Notes under the pieces: generated by a model | Databases searched by the model: none | What the model was told of the DNA's origin: nothing | Seen by the model: only the letters and a program-made list of their open reading frames with translations | Shown here: piece after piece, positions 10,903 through 21,906 of the stretch | Numbering within the stretch: the first letter of the stretch is position 1 | How the letters are laid out: every line of letters begins with the position of its first letter | Origin: Chara braunii | Taxonomy: Eukaryota; Streptophyta; Charophyceae; Charales; Characeae | Direction of reading: 5' to 3' | NCBI GenBank assembly: GCA_003427395.1 | Contig: BFEA01000031.1 | Span: forward strand, 1,542,617 to 1,591,446 | Length of the DNA: 48,830 nt | Program-made: the position numbers and the translations under genes

Positions 10903-11616
10903 ATAACGGTTGCCTACCGTTGTCCCTGGTGGAACGACATCCGGGTACGGGAGTGTGAGAACTAGGCAAAACGAGAGGTCTTTGTTGAGTCGTTATGGTT
11001 GATCGATTGGAGGCGTTGGATAGAAAGCGAGTGGGGGATTGATTGTGTGAGTGGGCTCTGGTTCGGTGTAATAAGGGCGACGCGATAGGGATAAGTTTTG
11101 ACTATGTGCCCACGTACGTTGACTATGCGCGCACGTACCTCGACTATGCACTTGCGCACTTTGACTAGTATGACGGTAGTTGGAGTTGATACCTCTTCTG
11201 ACCCCGACAGTTGATGGGCTTGGGCGATGATTTGCATGTTTGATACGATGAAGGTAAGATGAGGCGGTATCAACAAAGCAAAGTGTGGTGGTTGTGGTAG
11301 TTGGCCGTGTAAGGTACCCAGTATGGTTAAGGGAAGTTACCCGAGCAGTCAAGGGTACAATAGGGTACTTTGGCTTTAAGGCGAGGCATAAAATGAGTAA
11401 AGGAAGCCTACTACGTTAGAAGTCGTCAAGGGGCTTCGAGGAGAGTTAGGCTAAGGATATTGAGAGCTTGTACGAATATGAATTGGGATCTTGGAATTTG
11501 GGTTCAAAGCAGATGCTCGAGTTGTATAGCCATAGAAGTCTGAGGCTTGCTCCGCATGGTATGTTTGAAATTAGGCGTATAAGGCAGTAAAGAGATGCAG
11601 TGAGCACCGTGGTAAG
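10903..11616 (+). other. Untranslated leader of the 14-kb element
   Basis: No coding potential. A short array near 11098-11170 repeats TTGACTATG-type words (TTGACTATGTGCCCACGTACG, TTGACTATGCGCGCACGTAC, TCGACTATGCACTTGCGCAC) at about 29-bp spacing. Position between primer site and gag makes it the leader, where a packaging signal would lie. Confidence 0.5.
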
Positions 11617-11704
11617 GCCCCAATAGAAAGGACTACGGGAAGTAGTAGACTTGTGTGGCGCCTGATAGTGGAAGGTATATCATGTTATTTATGGTAGACC
11701 ATTG
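11617..11704 (+). repeat. 88-bp direct repeat, left copy, flanking the mitochondrial insert
   Basis: Matches 12364-12451 with about three differences. The two copies bracket the rnl fragment and its intron. They begin GCCCCAATAGAAAGGACTAC. Origin unknown; could be organellar or element sequence duplicated at insertion or repair. Confidence 0.93.
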
Positions 11705-11721
11705 GGTTCTACCAAACCAAT

Positions 11722-11973
11722 TGTTTTGGCAGTTAGACACCCTTAGATGAAAGAGTGGTATTTCAAGCTTGGTAGTCACTGATGACCACCTCCCACCTAT
11801 CCTACACATTCAATCAAGGTTGTCAATGCAAAGCTATAGTAAAGGTGCACGGGGTCTTACCGTCTAGCCGCTGGTACTCCGCATCTTCACGGAGAATTCA
11901 ATTTCACTTAGCCCATGTTGGAGACAGCGGGGCAGTCGTTACACCATTCGTGCAGGTCGCTACTTATGCGACA
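11722..11973 (-). rRNA. rnl: Mitochondrial-type large-subunit rRNA fragment (3' exon), nuclear copy
   Basis: Read on the minus strand it matches the conserved peptidyl-transferase-proximal part of bacterial-type LSU rRNA: GACCTGCACGAATGG, GCTGTCTCC, GTGAAATTGAATTC, GTGAAGATGCGG, AAGACCCCGTG, ACCTTTACTATAGCTT, TAGGATAGGTGGGAG and GAAATACCAC. The wording (ATTCTCCGTGAAGATGCGGAG, GTGCACCTTTAC) fits plant mitochondrial rnl better than plastid. It is a fragment, embedded in a retrotransposon leader, so a nuclear mitochondrial insertion (NUMT) rather than a working gene. Confidence 0.88.
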
Positions 11974-12247
11974 CAATTGTGTTAATTGAAATAAACTTCG
12001 AACATCATTTCAACCGAGGCCTTCCTCCTTCGTGTTGCCACGAAGTTCAGACTATATCATCATCCCAAGCAGGGATGTCTGGCGTGTAGTCGTTGAGGGG
12101 CGCAGCGCATGTATCAACACATGACTTCCCTGCTGATTGTCCGCACCGACGCATTCATTATCATTATTTTGCTTGCGTCACTCGGTCGGAGGTTCCAACA
12201 TATAGCTAGATTTTGTCTTTGATGCTGAAGAAAATACCCCTTTGTCG
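11974..12247 (-). other. Compact group I intron inside the rnl fragment
   Basis: Minus strand. The upstream exon ends ATTCCT and the downstream exon starts TGTCGCATAAG; joined, they restore the conserved LSU sequence. The intron ends in G and the 5' exon ends in T, as group I introns require. P7 is GACTA (12087-12091) with TAGTC (12050-12054); P8 is CATCCC/GGGATG between them; P9 is CTTCGTG-GCAA-CACGAAG with a GNRA loop. The GATATAGTC core and a CAATCAGCAGGGAAG P/Q-like element are present. At 274 nt it has no endonuclease ORF. Confidence 0.88.
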
Positions 12248-12259
12248 AGGAATTTCGCT
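12248..12259 (-). rRNA. rnl: Stub of the upstream rnl exon
   Basis: AGCGAAATTCCT on the minus strand is the universal LSU sequence just before the intron. Similarity stops at 12259, so the mitochondrial insert is truncated here, only 12 nt into the exon. Confidence 0.75.
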
Positions 12260-12363
12260 TGTTCATATTATTCGCTAAATTTGGTTTTGCTTTTAGCTAC
12301 TTGCTACCTTTTTCAAGGCAGACCGGACTTGATCTTCTACTACAAGTTGAGTTTGTTTCATAC

Positions 12364-12451
12364 GCCCCAATAGAAAGGACTACGGGAAGTATTAGAATTG
12401 TGTGGCGCCTGATAGTGGAAAGTATATCATGTTATTTATGGTAGACCATTG
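12364..12451 (+). repeat. 88-bp direct repeat, right copy, flanking the mitochondrial insert
   Basis: Partner of 11617-11704 at an offset of 747 bp. The stretch 12260-12363 between exon stub and repeat, and 12452-12823 after it, show no gene. Confidence 0.93.
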
Positions 12452-12823
12452 CTTTGAGCCCCTTCTAGGTTTTGACCATCCCCTTAGGAAGCTAAAAGAC
12501 TTGAGATCATTTGTTTTGAGGATGTCATGTTGAACCGTATACTGGACTCATCCATGGATGTCAGACCTTGTAAGCCTAGTTTACGCCTAATTATGTGGAG
12601 TTATATGTTTAAGTAGATACCATTTTCATGAGTATTTCGTGCGGGTGATTCTATTGGGATTATACCGGGGATCTGATCAGTTTGTAGAAATTTGTATGAA
12701 TGTCTCCAGTCCAGCATTTGGCTCATGGTCGGCCAGTAAGCCTGTACGTTTGGATCGCTTTTCCAAGAGGGGTAGGGACTGTCAGTTTAATAACGGAAGG
12801 CGCGTGCTGGACGTTTGTGTGTG

Positions 12824-13525
12824 ATGGGCAAAACCCAGACAAAGCAAAGGCAGCTCAGGATGCCTTATGCACGGAAAGACCCGCGTACGCTCGGGCCAAT
12901 TAAGAAAGAGGGAGGACTCGAGGTGTCTTTACCCAGGCGGGTCAAAGCAGGAGAGTACCTCTCTTCATGGTGGGGCATGTTGATGGGCACGGACATCTTT
13001 GCCTGGATCGAGTCTGGGTTCAATGACGAGCAGGAGTGTGCGATTGTAAAGGTGACGCGTTACGCCTCGCCCTCGTTCTGGATCGAGCATGGGATAGAGT
13101 TGACACTCGGGCATGGGAGCCTGCTTGCTAAGCCTTTGAGGGTAGCCGAGGCAAAGTGGGCGAGGGAAGTGTCCCGTGATGGGGAAGAGCGAGTACTAAC
13201 CCGCGTAAGGGTCGATCACGCTGGAGAGTTTGGGCTTCCATCTGCTCCGCTGCGAGTAATCCTGCCTGAATTTCTGATAGATAAGAGTTTTGGTGGGCAG
13301 GCAAGGGTGGAGGCGGCGGCTGAAGCTGCTCTGAGGGCGCGAGATTGGGAGTATGGGCGTTACACATGTGAACTGATATATGGTCTATACCTAGACCTGA
13401 GATTCCTGCCCTCTAGTCAATGGTTCAGGAACACGGCCAATACACTGGACGTATACGCCTCGTCTCATGATCCGAATGAGGGAAACGTAAACTGGAAGGA
13501 GATTCGGGCAGTAGTGGGCCGATAG
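12824..13525 (+). CDS. Unrecognised ORF upstream of gag in the 14-kb element
   Basis: About 233 residues from the ATG at 12824, uninterrupted. The N-terminus is basic (MGKTQTKQRQLR), followed by a mixed, globular-looking sequence with several Trp (YLSSWWGMLMG, IFAWIESGF, SPSFWIEHG) and an Ala/Glu/Arg-rich stretch (ARVEAAAEAALRARDWEYGRY). No motif I can name. It precedes gag by 240 bp on the same strand but in another frame. It may be the N-terminal part of Gag split by a frameshift, or an extra protein of the element. Its length without stops, in a region otherwise full of them, suggests real coding. Confidence 0.5.
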   Translation: MGKTQTKQRQLRMPYARKDPRTLGPIKKEGGLEVSLPRRVKAGEYLSSWWGMLMGTDIFAWIESGFNDEQECAIVKVTRYASPSFWIEHGIELTLGHGSLLAKPLRVAEAKWAREVSRDGEERVLTRVRVDHAGEFGLPSAPLRVILPEFLIDKSFGGQARVEAAAEAALRARDWEYGRYTCELIYGLYLDLRFLPSSQWFRNTANTLDVYASSHDPNEGNVNWKEIRAVVGR

Positions 13526-13767
13526 GGAAGGTCGTCCGTTTCTACTAAAGGCGTTTCTTTTGACTTGGACGGAGTCGTCTCTCTGCCCATTATCATAGTT
13601 ATGAAGGTAAGCGTCAGGGTGACTAGGGGTTGAGGCCTGATCGCATGAGTAAAGGAGTAGATAGCAAGATTTTTGTGTTAGCAGTCTGTCCTTGTCTGCC
13701 TGAGCTTACTTAAATCGTTGTTTGATGGTTTATTGCCCGTTGTGCGTATCAGGCTGCTGTCAACATC

Positions 13768-14349
13768 ATGGCGGGAGAAAGCGGCTTCGCCAAGATCCTA
13801 CTTTGGAGGAATTTGTGCCAAATGAAGGTGTTGTTGCGCGAGGCACTGCAAGAGTCGATGCCTCTAGACCTCCGTACCCTGTTGTTCCGAGGAAGGAACT
13901 TGTCTGACTTTCTGTGTGATTTCCGAGAATTTTGCCTTATGAAGAGGTGAGACGAGAGAGCTATGTGGTGCATGCTTTCTCTGTTCGTCTGTGAAAGGCT
14001 GAGTGAGGAAGTGTATATCCTCAAGCAGGAGTCGAAAATATGGGATGTATTGAAAAGTTCCTTAAGGCTGAGGTTCCCAGATGAGGGAGTAGAAGGCCAA
14101 CGTGGGGGATGCCCTGTTGCGCCAGTTGCAGGCACACCATCACAGGCAGAGCTAAATGGGCTACAAAAACAAGTAGGGGTATTGGAAGAGAGGTTAGCAC
14201 GGCTGGAAGAGGCCAGAAATGGCAAAGTGGGCCGACTGCAAGAGGCGAGGCAGAGGAGAGGATGGATTATCAGGAGCTACTCCCCCACAAGAAAACCCCG
14301 CAAGGATGAGCTTGCGCCCCGGAAAGAGGTGAAGGTGAGGGGGTCATAG
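13768..14349 (+). pseudogene. gag: Gag capsid-like region of the 14-kb element
   Basis: ATG at 13768. LRTLLFRGRNLSDFLCDFREFCLMKR, a TGA at 13948, then continuing in the same frame LSLFVCERLSEEVYILKQESKIWDVLKSSLRLRF; this resembles the helical retrotransposon-gag capsid (DLSDFLRDFEEF ... LERF pattern). A coiled-coil-like stretch follows (ELNGLQKQVGVLEERLARLEEA). The frame is lost near 14330. It would form the particle for the element; it is broken by the stop and by frameshifts before the zinc knuckle. Confidence 0.65.
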
Positions 14350-14491
14350 AGATCAAGGAGGAGCAAAAACCCAGTATGGCTCCACCTGTTATTGCGCCTG
14401 AGCCAGAGGGAGGGCCCATTAACAGGGAAGTACCCTTGGCGAGGGTCGAGGGAGGCAAGGGAGTGAGTGGTGGCCAGAACACTGGGTAAAG

Positions 14492-15208
14492 GTGGTATGT
14501 GATCGTTGGGGAAAGATTGGCCGCACCCCTCAAGGAAGCAAAGAAAATGGCGTGACGGGAGAAAAAACGGAGCCTGAACCTCCCAAGTTGTCCAAGGCTC
14601 AGCGGAAGGCGAGGAATCGGGTCCAGGAAGGTCAGGGTACCGGAAAGGGGCAGTGCTCACGACAGGTGGAGGCCGCACCGCAAGAGGTGGAAGGCGGAGC
14701 AGCACAAGAGAGACCCCCGCCGATTGGGCATGCGCTATACGGGCAGTGGGAACCATGCGGTCAAGTAGAGCCAAGACCCACGTATAATCCATATGTGCCC
14801 TGGGTACAAGGCAGTTGCCTGGGCCCACAAATGAATATGATGCCACCCAGGCCTCATGCAATCCAGGTTCAGCCAGCCTTGTGTATGAGAGGAAGGGGTC
14901 AAAAACGAAAGGCTGAAAGGGGTTGTAGGGGTGAGGGGCAGGAGAAAGGGAAATCGGGTGGCAGTAAAGGTGACGCTGGGGGAAAGAAACCGGGTTGGGG
15001 AGAAGACATTTGCAGACATTGTGCCAAGGAAGGGCACATAATGAAGTTTTGTCGAGAACGAAGGACCGATGAAGCAAGCGGTCTAATAAGGACAAATATT
15101 GAGGGAGGTGTTTTCGACAAGGCTGGGGAGCGTATCGACCCAACCATCCCTGGGGGAACACGGAAGGAGGCTTTGCGGCGAGATGGAGCGTCGAGCACTG
15201 CCTCATGA
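14492..15208 (+). pseudogene. gag: Gag C-terminus with CCHC zinc knuckle, 14-kb element
   Basis: Pro/Gly/Lys-rich basic sequence leading to CRHCAKEGHIMKFC (C-x2-C-x4-H-x4-C) at 15011-15052, the nucleocapsid knuckle. After it comes GLIRTNIEGGVFDKAGERIDPTIPGGTRKEALRR, a tail pattern I associate with Gag of green-lineage gypsy elements. It is in a different frame from 13768-14349; the connecting stretch 14350-14500 reads best in a third frame and contains a stop. No protease or RT follows. Confidence 0.75.
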
Positions 15209-17490
15209 GTGTAGTCGTGAAGGAGAAGGGTTTGTGTGAGAAGGGCCTGGAAACTTAAGCACACTGTAAATGCAAGCGGGAGATCCCAATCGTATAGCTG
15301 TTGTAGGTAGGCACAGCGTACAGAGGGAAGGGATTTTCGTAATAGTGGTCTGGTAAGGTAGCTCAAGTTGTAGGCAGGAGGAACCCCAATAGAGTAATCG
15401 TATATATGGGGTATGTTAGGTCTGCCTCACAACATGTTATTAGAATGTCTCAAGTAGATGGAGCACGGAATGACCCTGACGGTATTGTTACGAAATAAGG
15501 GTCTGTTCTACTAGGTTTACTGACTGAGAGAAGAAGGTATGGGACCTACGTCGTGTCCAGGCCTGGATGGTTGTATAAGTGTGAGTGGTAGGAGGAGCCT
15601 GGGAAGAAACCTCAGCGTGGGGGAGATAGGCTCTCTAACCTAGGAAGGTAGTGGTAAGACTTGTGTGTGAACAACTTCTAGTCTTACTTTTCTTTGGATA
15701 TCTGGGTATGTCCTAGATTACTTGGGTCCCTCAGATTGAGAAATATGGTTACGTCGTGATGAAACTGTTCTAGCTATAGTTTTGGTCAGGGAGACCGTAT
15801 TTGTTCTTGTGTGATACCAGTGACGATTTGAGTTGAGATTGTTCAACTCCGAGTGTATATATGTAATTTGAGACATTTGGCTCGCGTTTGAGCTGGGGTA
15901 TTGTACCCCTGTGTATATATTGAGTCGAGGCCTTATCCGAGACAGTCTTTTGTGTATGACGATCACAATCACTCTCACATGTGTGGTTTTACCCTGATAT
16001 ATGATGGCTTTGTGTGAGAGATGTGTGAGATACGTCTCATGTGTATTGGATTGTGTGAATTTTATGAGAATAAATAGATGTGAACTATCTACTCTTCGGT
16101 ATACTCGTGCGGCCTGCCTACAGGCAGGACAGGGCCGAGTATAAGGAGAGGGAGTGCAGTATGTCATTGTGAAAGTGTGAAAATCCTAAGGGATTTTGCG
16201 AGTCTTTGAGGCTGGAGTACTTACCATGCCGAATGTTTTATGGTTAAGTTGCGAAAAGGGCCCATAAGTAGGCCCCTTAGTTGAGTTGGTTCGTGGTTGA
16301 GTTGTGGAGAGGGCCCATAAGTAGGCCTCTCAAATTTTAGTTGTTTATGGTTGAGGCCCCTTCAGTATGAGGAAGGCGGTAGTGTTGTTTATCGGAAGAC
16401 TGATCCCCAAAAGGGGAGGTGTTTTAAAAAGGGTCGTGTGATAGCTCATCCTAGGAAGAGAGGGATGGTTGGGAGACCTATTGAGAGAGACCTCCCTCAT
16501 GTGAAAGGTGGTTAATGGATTTAAGAGCATGGTAAGCAGTGTTTGAGTTGATAAAGTCTGACGAAAAGGGGTCACGTTTGCTTGAGATGTTTGAGAAAGT
16601 CGCGAAAGAGTGCAGGGCGAGAGACGTCTCAGGATGGGTGGCTTCTGGCTCTGATCAAGTCAGGGGTCACGGCCTTGTGGACCTAGCGGTGATTGTGTTT
16701 GTGATTGTGCGAAGGATGTCATGCCTTTCGTGGGAGAGTTGGTAAATGCCTTCAGACCCCTGCGTAGTCTCGCAGTGGGCCCGTGATTGGTTTTACGATG
16801 CTTCGTCTAACGACTTGTGCTAGTTCTGGGACATAGTAGAGGAATACCAAGCTAAGCGGTAAAGATTAGCACCTCTAGGGCGTAACCCCAGTGGATGGCT
16901 GCTAGCCGGCACAACCTGGTTGCGGGACCACGGAGTAAGAGTTTAAGGGGAGTTGCCCGCCCCATGGAAATTACTCCGTGGGGTAGTAAGGGTTGAGAAT
17001 TTTTGGGAAATCCTGATTGAACGCTTATCAGGAGAAAACCTATCGTTGCGTAACCAACGAGGGTACTGCCACTAAAATAACAATGCGGTGGGCCGTAATC
17101 CTGGTCCGATCAGCCAGGCTATGATGAGCCAAGATGGAGACCTAGCCTTTCTGTACTAGACTGCAGAAAGAGATGAGTGGATATTAAGTATACAAATATA
17201 CGTATGTGTATTTGATTGCGAGAGATTCTCTGAGAAGGAAGGCGAGAGTGCCTTCAAAGGTCTCGGTTAGGGTCCGCGTCCCTAGTTTTGACCAGGAGTA
17301 GGGACACTCAACGAGAAGCCGAAGGTTGTCTAGGACCGGGGAGAGGATGATTGGGAAGGTCTTTGGAACTTATGCTGTCAGCGTCCTACTGCCGGGGCGG
17401 TGAGGGCCCGGGTTAGAAACCTGGCAGCATATAGTTGTGGAGGCATGGTTTGATTGAGGCCTCTACCCTGTGTTTGTCGGCTAATCGGAT
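15209..17490 (+). other. Non-coding interior of the 14-kb element
   Basis: About 2.3 kb without coding potential on either strand; short frames only. Local repeated phrases occur, for example AAGGGCCCATAAGTAGGCCCC (near 16257) and GAGGGCCCATAAGTAGGCCTC (near 16309). No RT, integrase or host gene is visible where pol should be. Confidence 0.6.
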
Positions 17491-17499
17491 TGGTTCCTC

Positions 17500-18130
17500 T
17501 TTCGTCAGCATCTTGGGTAATCTGATAGCTTTTCAATTTTGTGACGCGACGGGGACGTCACTTAATGTGCTCCAGTAAGCTGTCGGCGCGAATACTCTTA
17601 TAAGGGTATCCGCCCTGGGTTTTGCATGCGACAGAAAATAAGCTTGGGTTGGAATTTAAGTGTTCCGAGTGAGGCGCGGCAATGTCTGTAGGTTATGTTG
17701 ACTGGATGGTTGACTGGAATAGAGAGTGTATGGGCGTGCGAATTTTTTGAGGCGCGCGTGATTCTTTTTAACTGTTGATGATTGAAGAGTCAGCGTGATC
17801 GCCGACCAGATGTTTTTATTATTTATTTCTAATTAAACTAGGATTAAAAAAGGTTTTGTTCTTTGATTGGTGCATTTACCTGCAACTAGTGCATGCATAC
17901 AGAGGACGACGTCGACGACGGCATGACTCGGTATAGTCGCGCGGTGAACACGAAGGTTGGGGGTCGACAGTTCGGTCGATAGACCGATATGTGGGGTTAG
18001 AGCATTTTGATAGATTGGCACGTCGCACGGTATTTGTTTATTTAGGCTTTCCGTTAGGGCTAGACCCAGACTTGGGCCTAGTATTATTTGATTACAGCGT
18101 CGGACTTTTATCAAGGAGATTCAGGGATCG
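17500..18130 (+). repeat. Internal segment shared with 33400-34000
   Basis: Diverged but clearly homologous: both have CGGCGCGA(A/C)TAC, then AAGGGTATCC(G/A)CCC, then TTTTGCA(T/A)G(C/T)GACAG(A/G)AAAT, a later GTGTATGGGCGTGCGAATTT/GTGTGGGCACGCAAGTTT block and a T-rich stretch. It marks the left edge of similarity between the 14-kb element and the truncated second copy. Confidence 0.75.
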
Positions 18131-19500
18131 AGATCGGGTGGCAATGACGCGGGAGTAGTAAAGCGGCGAGGAGAAGCCACGGGGCTGAGAGCGGGAAAGG
18201 CTATCTCCCGTGGTTTTGCGGACCGTGGGGTTGCACGACAGGGCAAAGGGCGGCATTAATGTTTTTTATTTTCCCCCTTTTATCGGGCGGCTCTAGTTTT
18301 GAATTTTCGTGATTATTAGTTTATGTTTTTTATTATCATTTCCCTTTATTTTGAGCGTGGGGGTGTGTTGTCGTCGCCGGGAACCCCGTAACGGCCACGC
18401 TCGGGCCCAAGCCTCTGGTAAGGGAACACGCGGGAGCCGCGCCAGCCAGCAGGGTGTGATGCCTGCTACGGCAGGTGGGCGGTACCGGCCAGGGGTCAGC
18501 CGGCAACACCATAGTCGGGCCTCTCCAATGGGCCAATCGTTGTGCCTCCCCTCCGATCCCGTCCCCCTTTGAGCACCAGTGGGCCCCGCTTAGTGCTGCG
18601 CGGAGAAGGCAGGAGGCGGAGCGCTACGGCAGGAGAGACGCAGGGCAGGAGCAACGAGCCGACAATACAGCGGGTGATTGAGCCAACTGGTAGTTGGCTT
18701 TCTTTGAGGTCTCCGTCGGGCCTGACTGAAACTGTCGGGCCTACGAGGCTGTGGGACCGTATACTACAGCAAGTGGGCTGGCGCGGCCTGGCGGGAGACT
18801 GCGCCGGCGGAGGAACGGAGGCAACACCTGCTGGGGTGACGGGGGTGGAGGCTAATGTGGACTCCGAAAGTGGTTGGTCCTCCTGGGCTGCGCTAGCAGC
18901 AGCGACGGGCGGTAGGCCAGTGAGGCGTAGACAGAAGACAGGGGCAGCGGGCGCTGCGCAGGTATAGTATCGGCAGCGGAGCGACAGCGCAATAGGACCG
19001 AGCGCTAAGGCAGAGGGGAAAGAAATTGAACTGGGACGGAGGGGTGTGCCAGGTGCAGACAGATGCAGGAAAAGATGGCGTAGGCGGGAGGAAGAGTCGG
19101 GCGCAGTGGAGAACGCACTGCGCTCTCGATTCGGAATGAAACTAAGGAAGGGAGGGTGGTAGACTAAGGCTTTTGAGGCAGGCGAGTACAATGGTGAGGT
19201 TAGTTTTAGGTGAAAGTTAGTAGAATAGGAGAAAGAAAGAAAAAGGGTTGCGCTGGGCTATGGCGGAGGTGAAGGAAGAGGGGACGAAGAAACAAGTGTC
19301 TCGCTCGTTTCCGGTTGCATTCGAGCAAGGAAAGGTGTCATCCCGGGGTTTTGGCCCCGGGCGAAACTGATGGCAGCGTTAGTTTGGATGATAGACGAGT
19401 AGATCTTGGAGAAGGTTAGTAGGTTGAGAGTTAGAAAAGAGGGTGAACTTAGACTGAGGGGTGCGTCGGGTGCAGACACAGATATGGTGGGATGGAAAGT
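18131..19500 (+). other. GC-rich non-coding stretch of the 14-kb element
   Basis: Overlapping long frames on both strands (for example minus 18496-19191 and plus 18542-18967) arise from GC-rich composition and show no domain. 18350-18394 is the partner of the inverted repeat at 273-318. No gene is supported. Confidence 0.5.
18350..18394 (-). repeat. Inverted partner of 273-318
   Basis: See 273-318: near-identical over about 45 bp in opposite orientation. Confidence 0.85.
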
Positions 19501-20025
19501 GGAGTTTTCACCCGATTCTTTATGGAATCGAGTGAAATAAAGTTATACATAGGGATTTTTAGCTATTGCGAATTTAGTGGTATTGTTAGTTTTAGTTGTA
19601 GGTTAGTAGTTTGGTCGGGTTTAGTATTATAGGCTGCGCCAGGGGGAAGGGACCTTAAAATGATGACGAATCTTTCCGCATTTCAGCGGAAGATTCATTT
19701 CCGTCTTTTTTTTCTTTTTTTTTCTCTCTCTATTTTTCGTTATTTTTCGTCCTTTATTTTTTCGTACATGTCCATACGGGGCACGAAATTTTGCAATAAG
19801 CGAGAGAGGCACTTACCTTGATGACTGGTAGCGCTGCAATCGCCGGGAGTCGAGCCACGGTGCCAAACTGCGCCTTAACCCGGCCAATGTGTGGGGCCAG
19901 GTTCGCATGATACAAGAAGGAGACTTGATCTTGGCCTACATGATCAGGGTGCCCTGCGTGAGCACAAGCCGAGCGGAGAAAGAGCAGGTGTATCCGCCCA
20001 CACTCCAGCGGAAGGTTCATTCGGT
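19500..20025 (+). repeat. Small structured modules M1 and M2, first group
   Basis: Module M1 at about 19507-19545 forms a hairpin (CCCGATTC with GAATCGAG). Module M2 at 19668-19696 forms GAATCTTTCCGC with GCGGAAGATTC around a short loop; a second M2 lies at about 19989-20021 (CACTCCAGCGGAAGGTTCA). The same two modules recur at 26300-27830 and 35945-37064. Confidence 0.6.
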
Positions 20026-21379
20026 TGTGCTCATCCAAGCGATGGGAGGATTGCGGGGTTAGCCACGGGATTGGAGACTTACCTGTTGGCCGGTGCACAT
20101 CCATCCCACCACAATGAGCTGGTCGGGGAAACGTCCGGATTTGGTTCGAGTAGCGACCGGGTACGTTGGAGCGGGAGTGGGAACAGAAGCAAGAAAAACG
20201 TGCAGAGAACGAGGTATGCCCACCTGACTGAACAGGCTGACCGTGTGCACCAGAGGGAAGGGGGACGAAGACAAGGGAAGGTGAAGGCGATACTGCCTGT
20301 GGATTAGCAAGAAGTGCGTTGCAGGGTGCAGAACTCATCAGAGTAGTTGAGTGTTCTGGGTGCGTACCCAGGGGTAGCTGCAAAGATCGAAGTTTGCCTG
20401 CTGCTGCACGCTGCTTCCGAAAGGTTTACTGCTATGCAGCGACGCTGCTATTTATCATGGTTCGCATTGGGGGACTGCAGGCTTGTATGGTTGGCTGGTA
20501 TACCGTTGTCCTATCGGCCAGAACAGCTATGGGACCGGTTGCGGAGGCTACAGGCTGAAGGCTTACCTGGCCAAGGAGTGTATTCATCTTGGCGGATGCG
20601 GAGAAATGAGAAGTGATTAGCAGACTTGGAGGTTATGGATTATGAGTGGGAGAGAGTCCAGGGAGGGGCTTACCTACTGCGAACTGTTGCACACTACAGT
20701 TAACTTTGGATAAACGGTTGTTGTTGTTCCTGGCTATGCGCAGCTCCTGCTGTTATTGGTGGTGCACTAAGCTGTTGTTGTGCACCATGCACGAACTGCT
20801 GACTACTCATTGACCGCTGCAAATTACTATTACTGCCGGTTTTACTGTGCACAGCTGCGAATGTTGACCGAGTATGCGGGGCTACTGTTGTGGGCTACTG
20901 TTGACTGTGCCGAGGCCGCGGCTGCGTACTGCGCACAAGTTACTAATGCAGCCTGGAGATCGGGTAAGGCGGCCGCTGTTGCCCATCAAACTATTGTCTA
21001 TTGAGCCCCTGGTTGTTAAGGTTCTGTTGGCTGTCGTTAGTGGCCGCAGGCTGTTTTGGGCTAGTATCTATGATCAGCATTCGACGTATTAAGTGTTAAT
21101 GGATTGCTGAATAGTGCGGCGGCGTGATAAGGCTTGCCCCATATGCGGCTGCACCACTTTGCAATTGTACATGTGCGATGAGTGTATGATGGTCTGTTAA
21201 GTTTTTATAAAATCCATCGATCCTTCAGACTGCTGTGTAGCGGTGACTGATCTAGGAAGGGGTATTGGAGCTGGGAGGCGTGACCGGACTTGCGAAAGGG
21301 GGCTACTTCTGCGATTTAGCGGATCATCAGGGGGCTAATAACCGGCGGTTTGACTTCAGTTTAACCAAGCTGTTGTGAT
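20026..21379 (+). other. CTG/TGTTG-rich non-coding stretch
   Basis: No gene. The sequence is rich in CTGTTG, GCTACTG and TGCTGCTG words, a compositional style also seen at 37310-39250 in the second copy, suggesting very diverged homology there. Confidence 0.45.
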
Positions 21380-21906
21380 TTTGTCATCATTGCGGGGCCC
21401 TCAGGCGCTTCAAGTTATCCAGACCCTCTCCTTTAAGTCTGAGCGCACCTCTCTTGGATCTGAGAGGCTCAAACTTTCGCTTTCTGCCCTTCTGACTCTA
21501 AGTCTAGTCTATTGGTTCTGAGAGGAAGGCGGCAGGCGGGATTGCAACCCGTGGGTCCGCAGCAAGGTTCTGTGGGGAGTCCACCCACCGATTGCCGGAG
21601 CTCTGCCGAGACTCGGGAGGAGTTTTGGAGGCAGAGAATTGAAAGGTAACCTTTGCTTTCCCTTATAAACCCAGTATACCCCCTACCTATATACCTCCCT
21701 GTGTGTTGGTTGATTGAGCTGTATGTAACACTTGCTTTGACTTTTGGGATTGACTTTCAGGACATAAATCAGACCAACTAAAGGAATGTTTGTATAATGG
21801 CAGTCTCAGTTTCTTGATTGTCTGAAAGCAGATTGTCACAAAGGGATGCATCTGGGGGAAGGTTGGGTGGAAGGCAGTTTTGCTTGCGATTGAACGGGTC
21901 TTATAG

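Noticed and set aside
10446-10958. 170-codon ORF in the 5' LTR, with a homologous 172-codon ORF at 24135-24653
   Set aside because: Shared because both are LTR copies; the frame runs across the LTR end into the primer site and shows no domain. The overlapping minus frames are equally long, pointing to composition.
16750-17130. A second rRNA-like insert in the interior of the 14-kb element
   Set aside because: Looked stem-rich and RNA-like, but no conserved rRNA words could be placed on either strand.
18496-19191. 231-residue minus-strand ORF in the GC-rich stretch
   Set aside because: Pro/Ser/Arg-rich, no domain, overlapped by long frames on the other strand; GC-rich composition explains it.
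19805-19900. tRNA-like A and B boxes on the minus strand (GGCGCAGTTTGG and GGCTCGACTCC)
   Set aside because: The boxes are only about 10 nt apart, so no anticodon arm fits; likely chance or a heavily deleted fragment.
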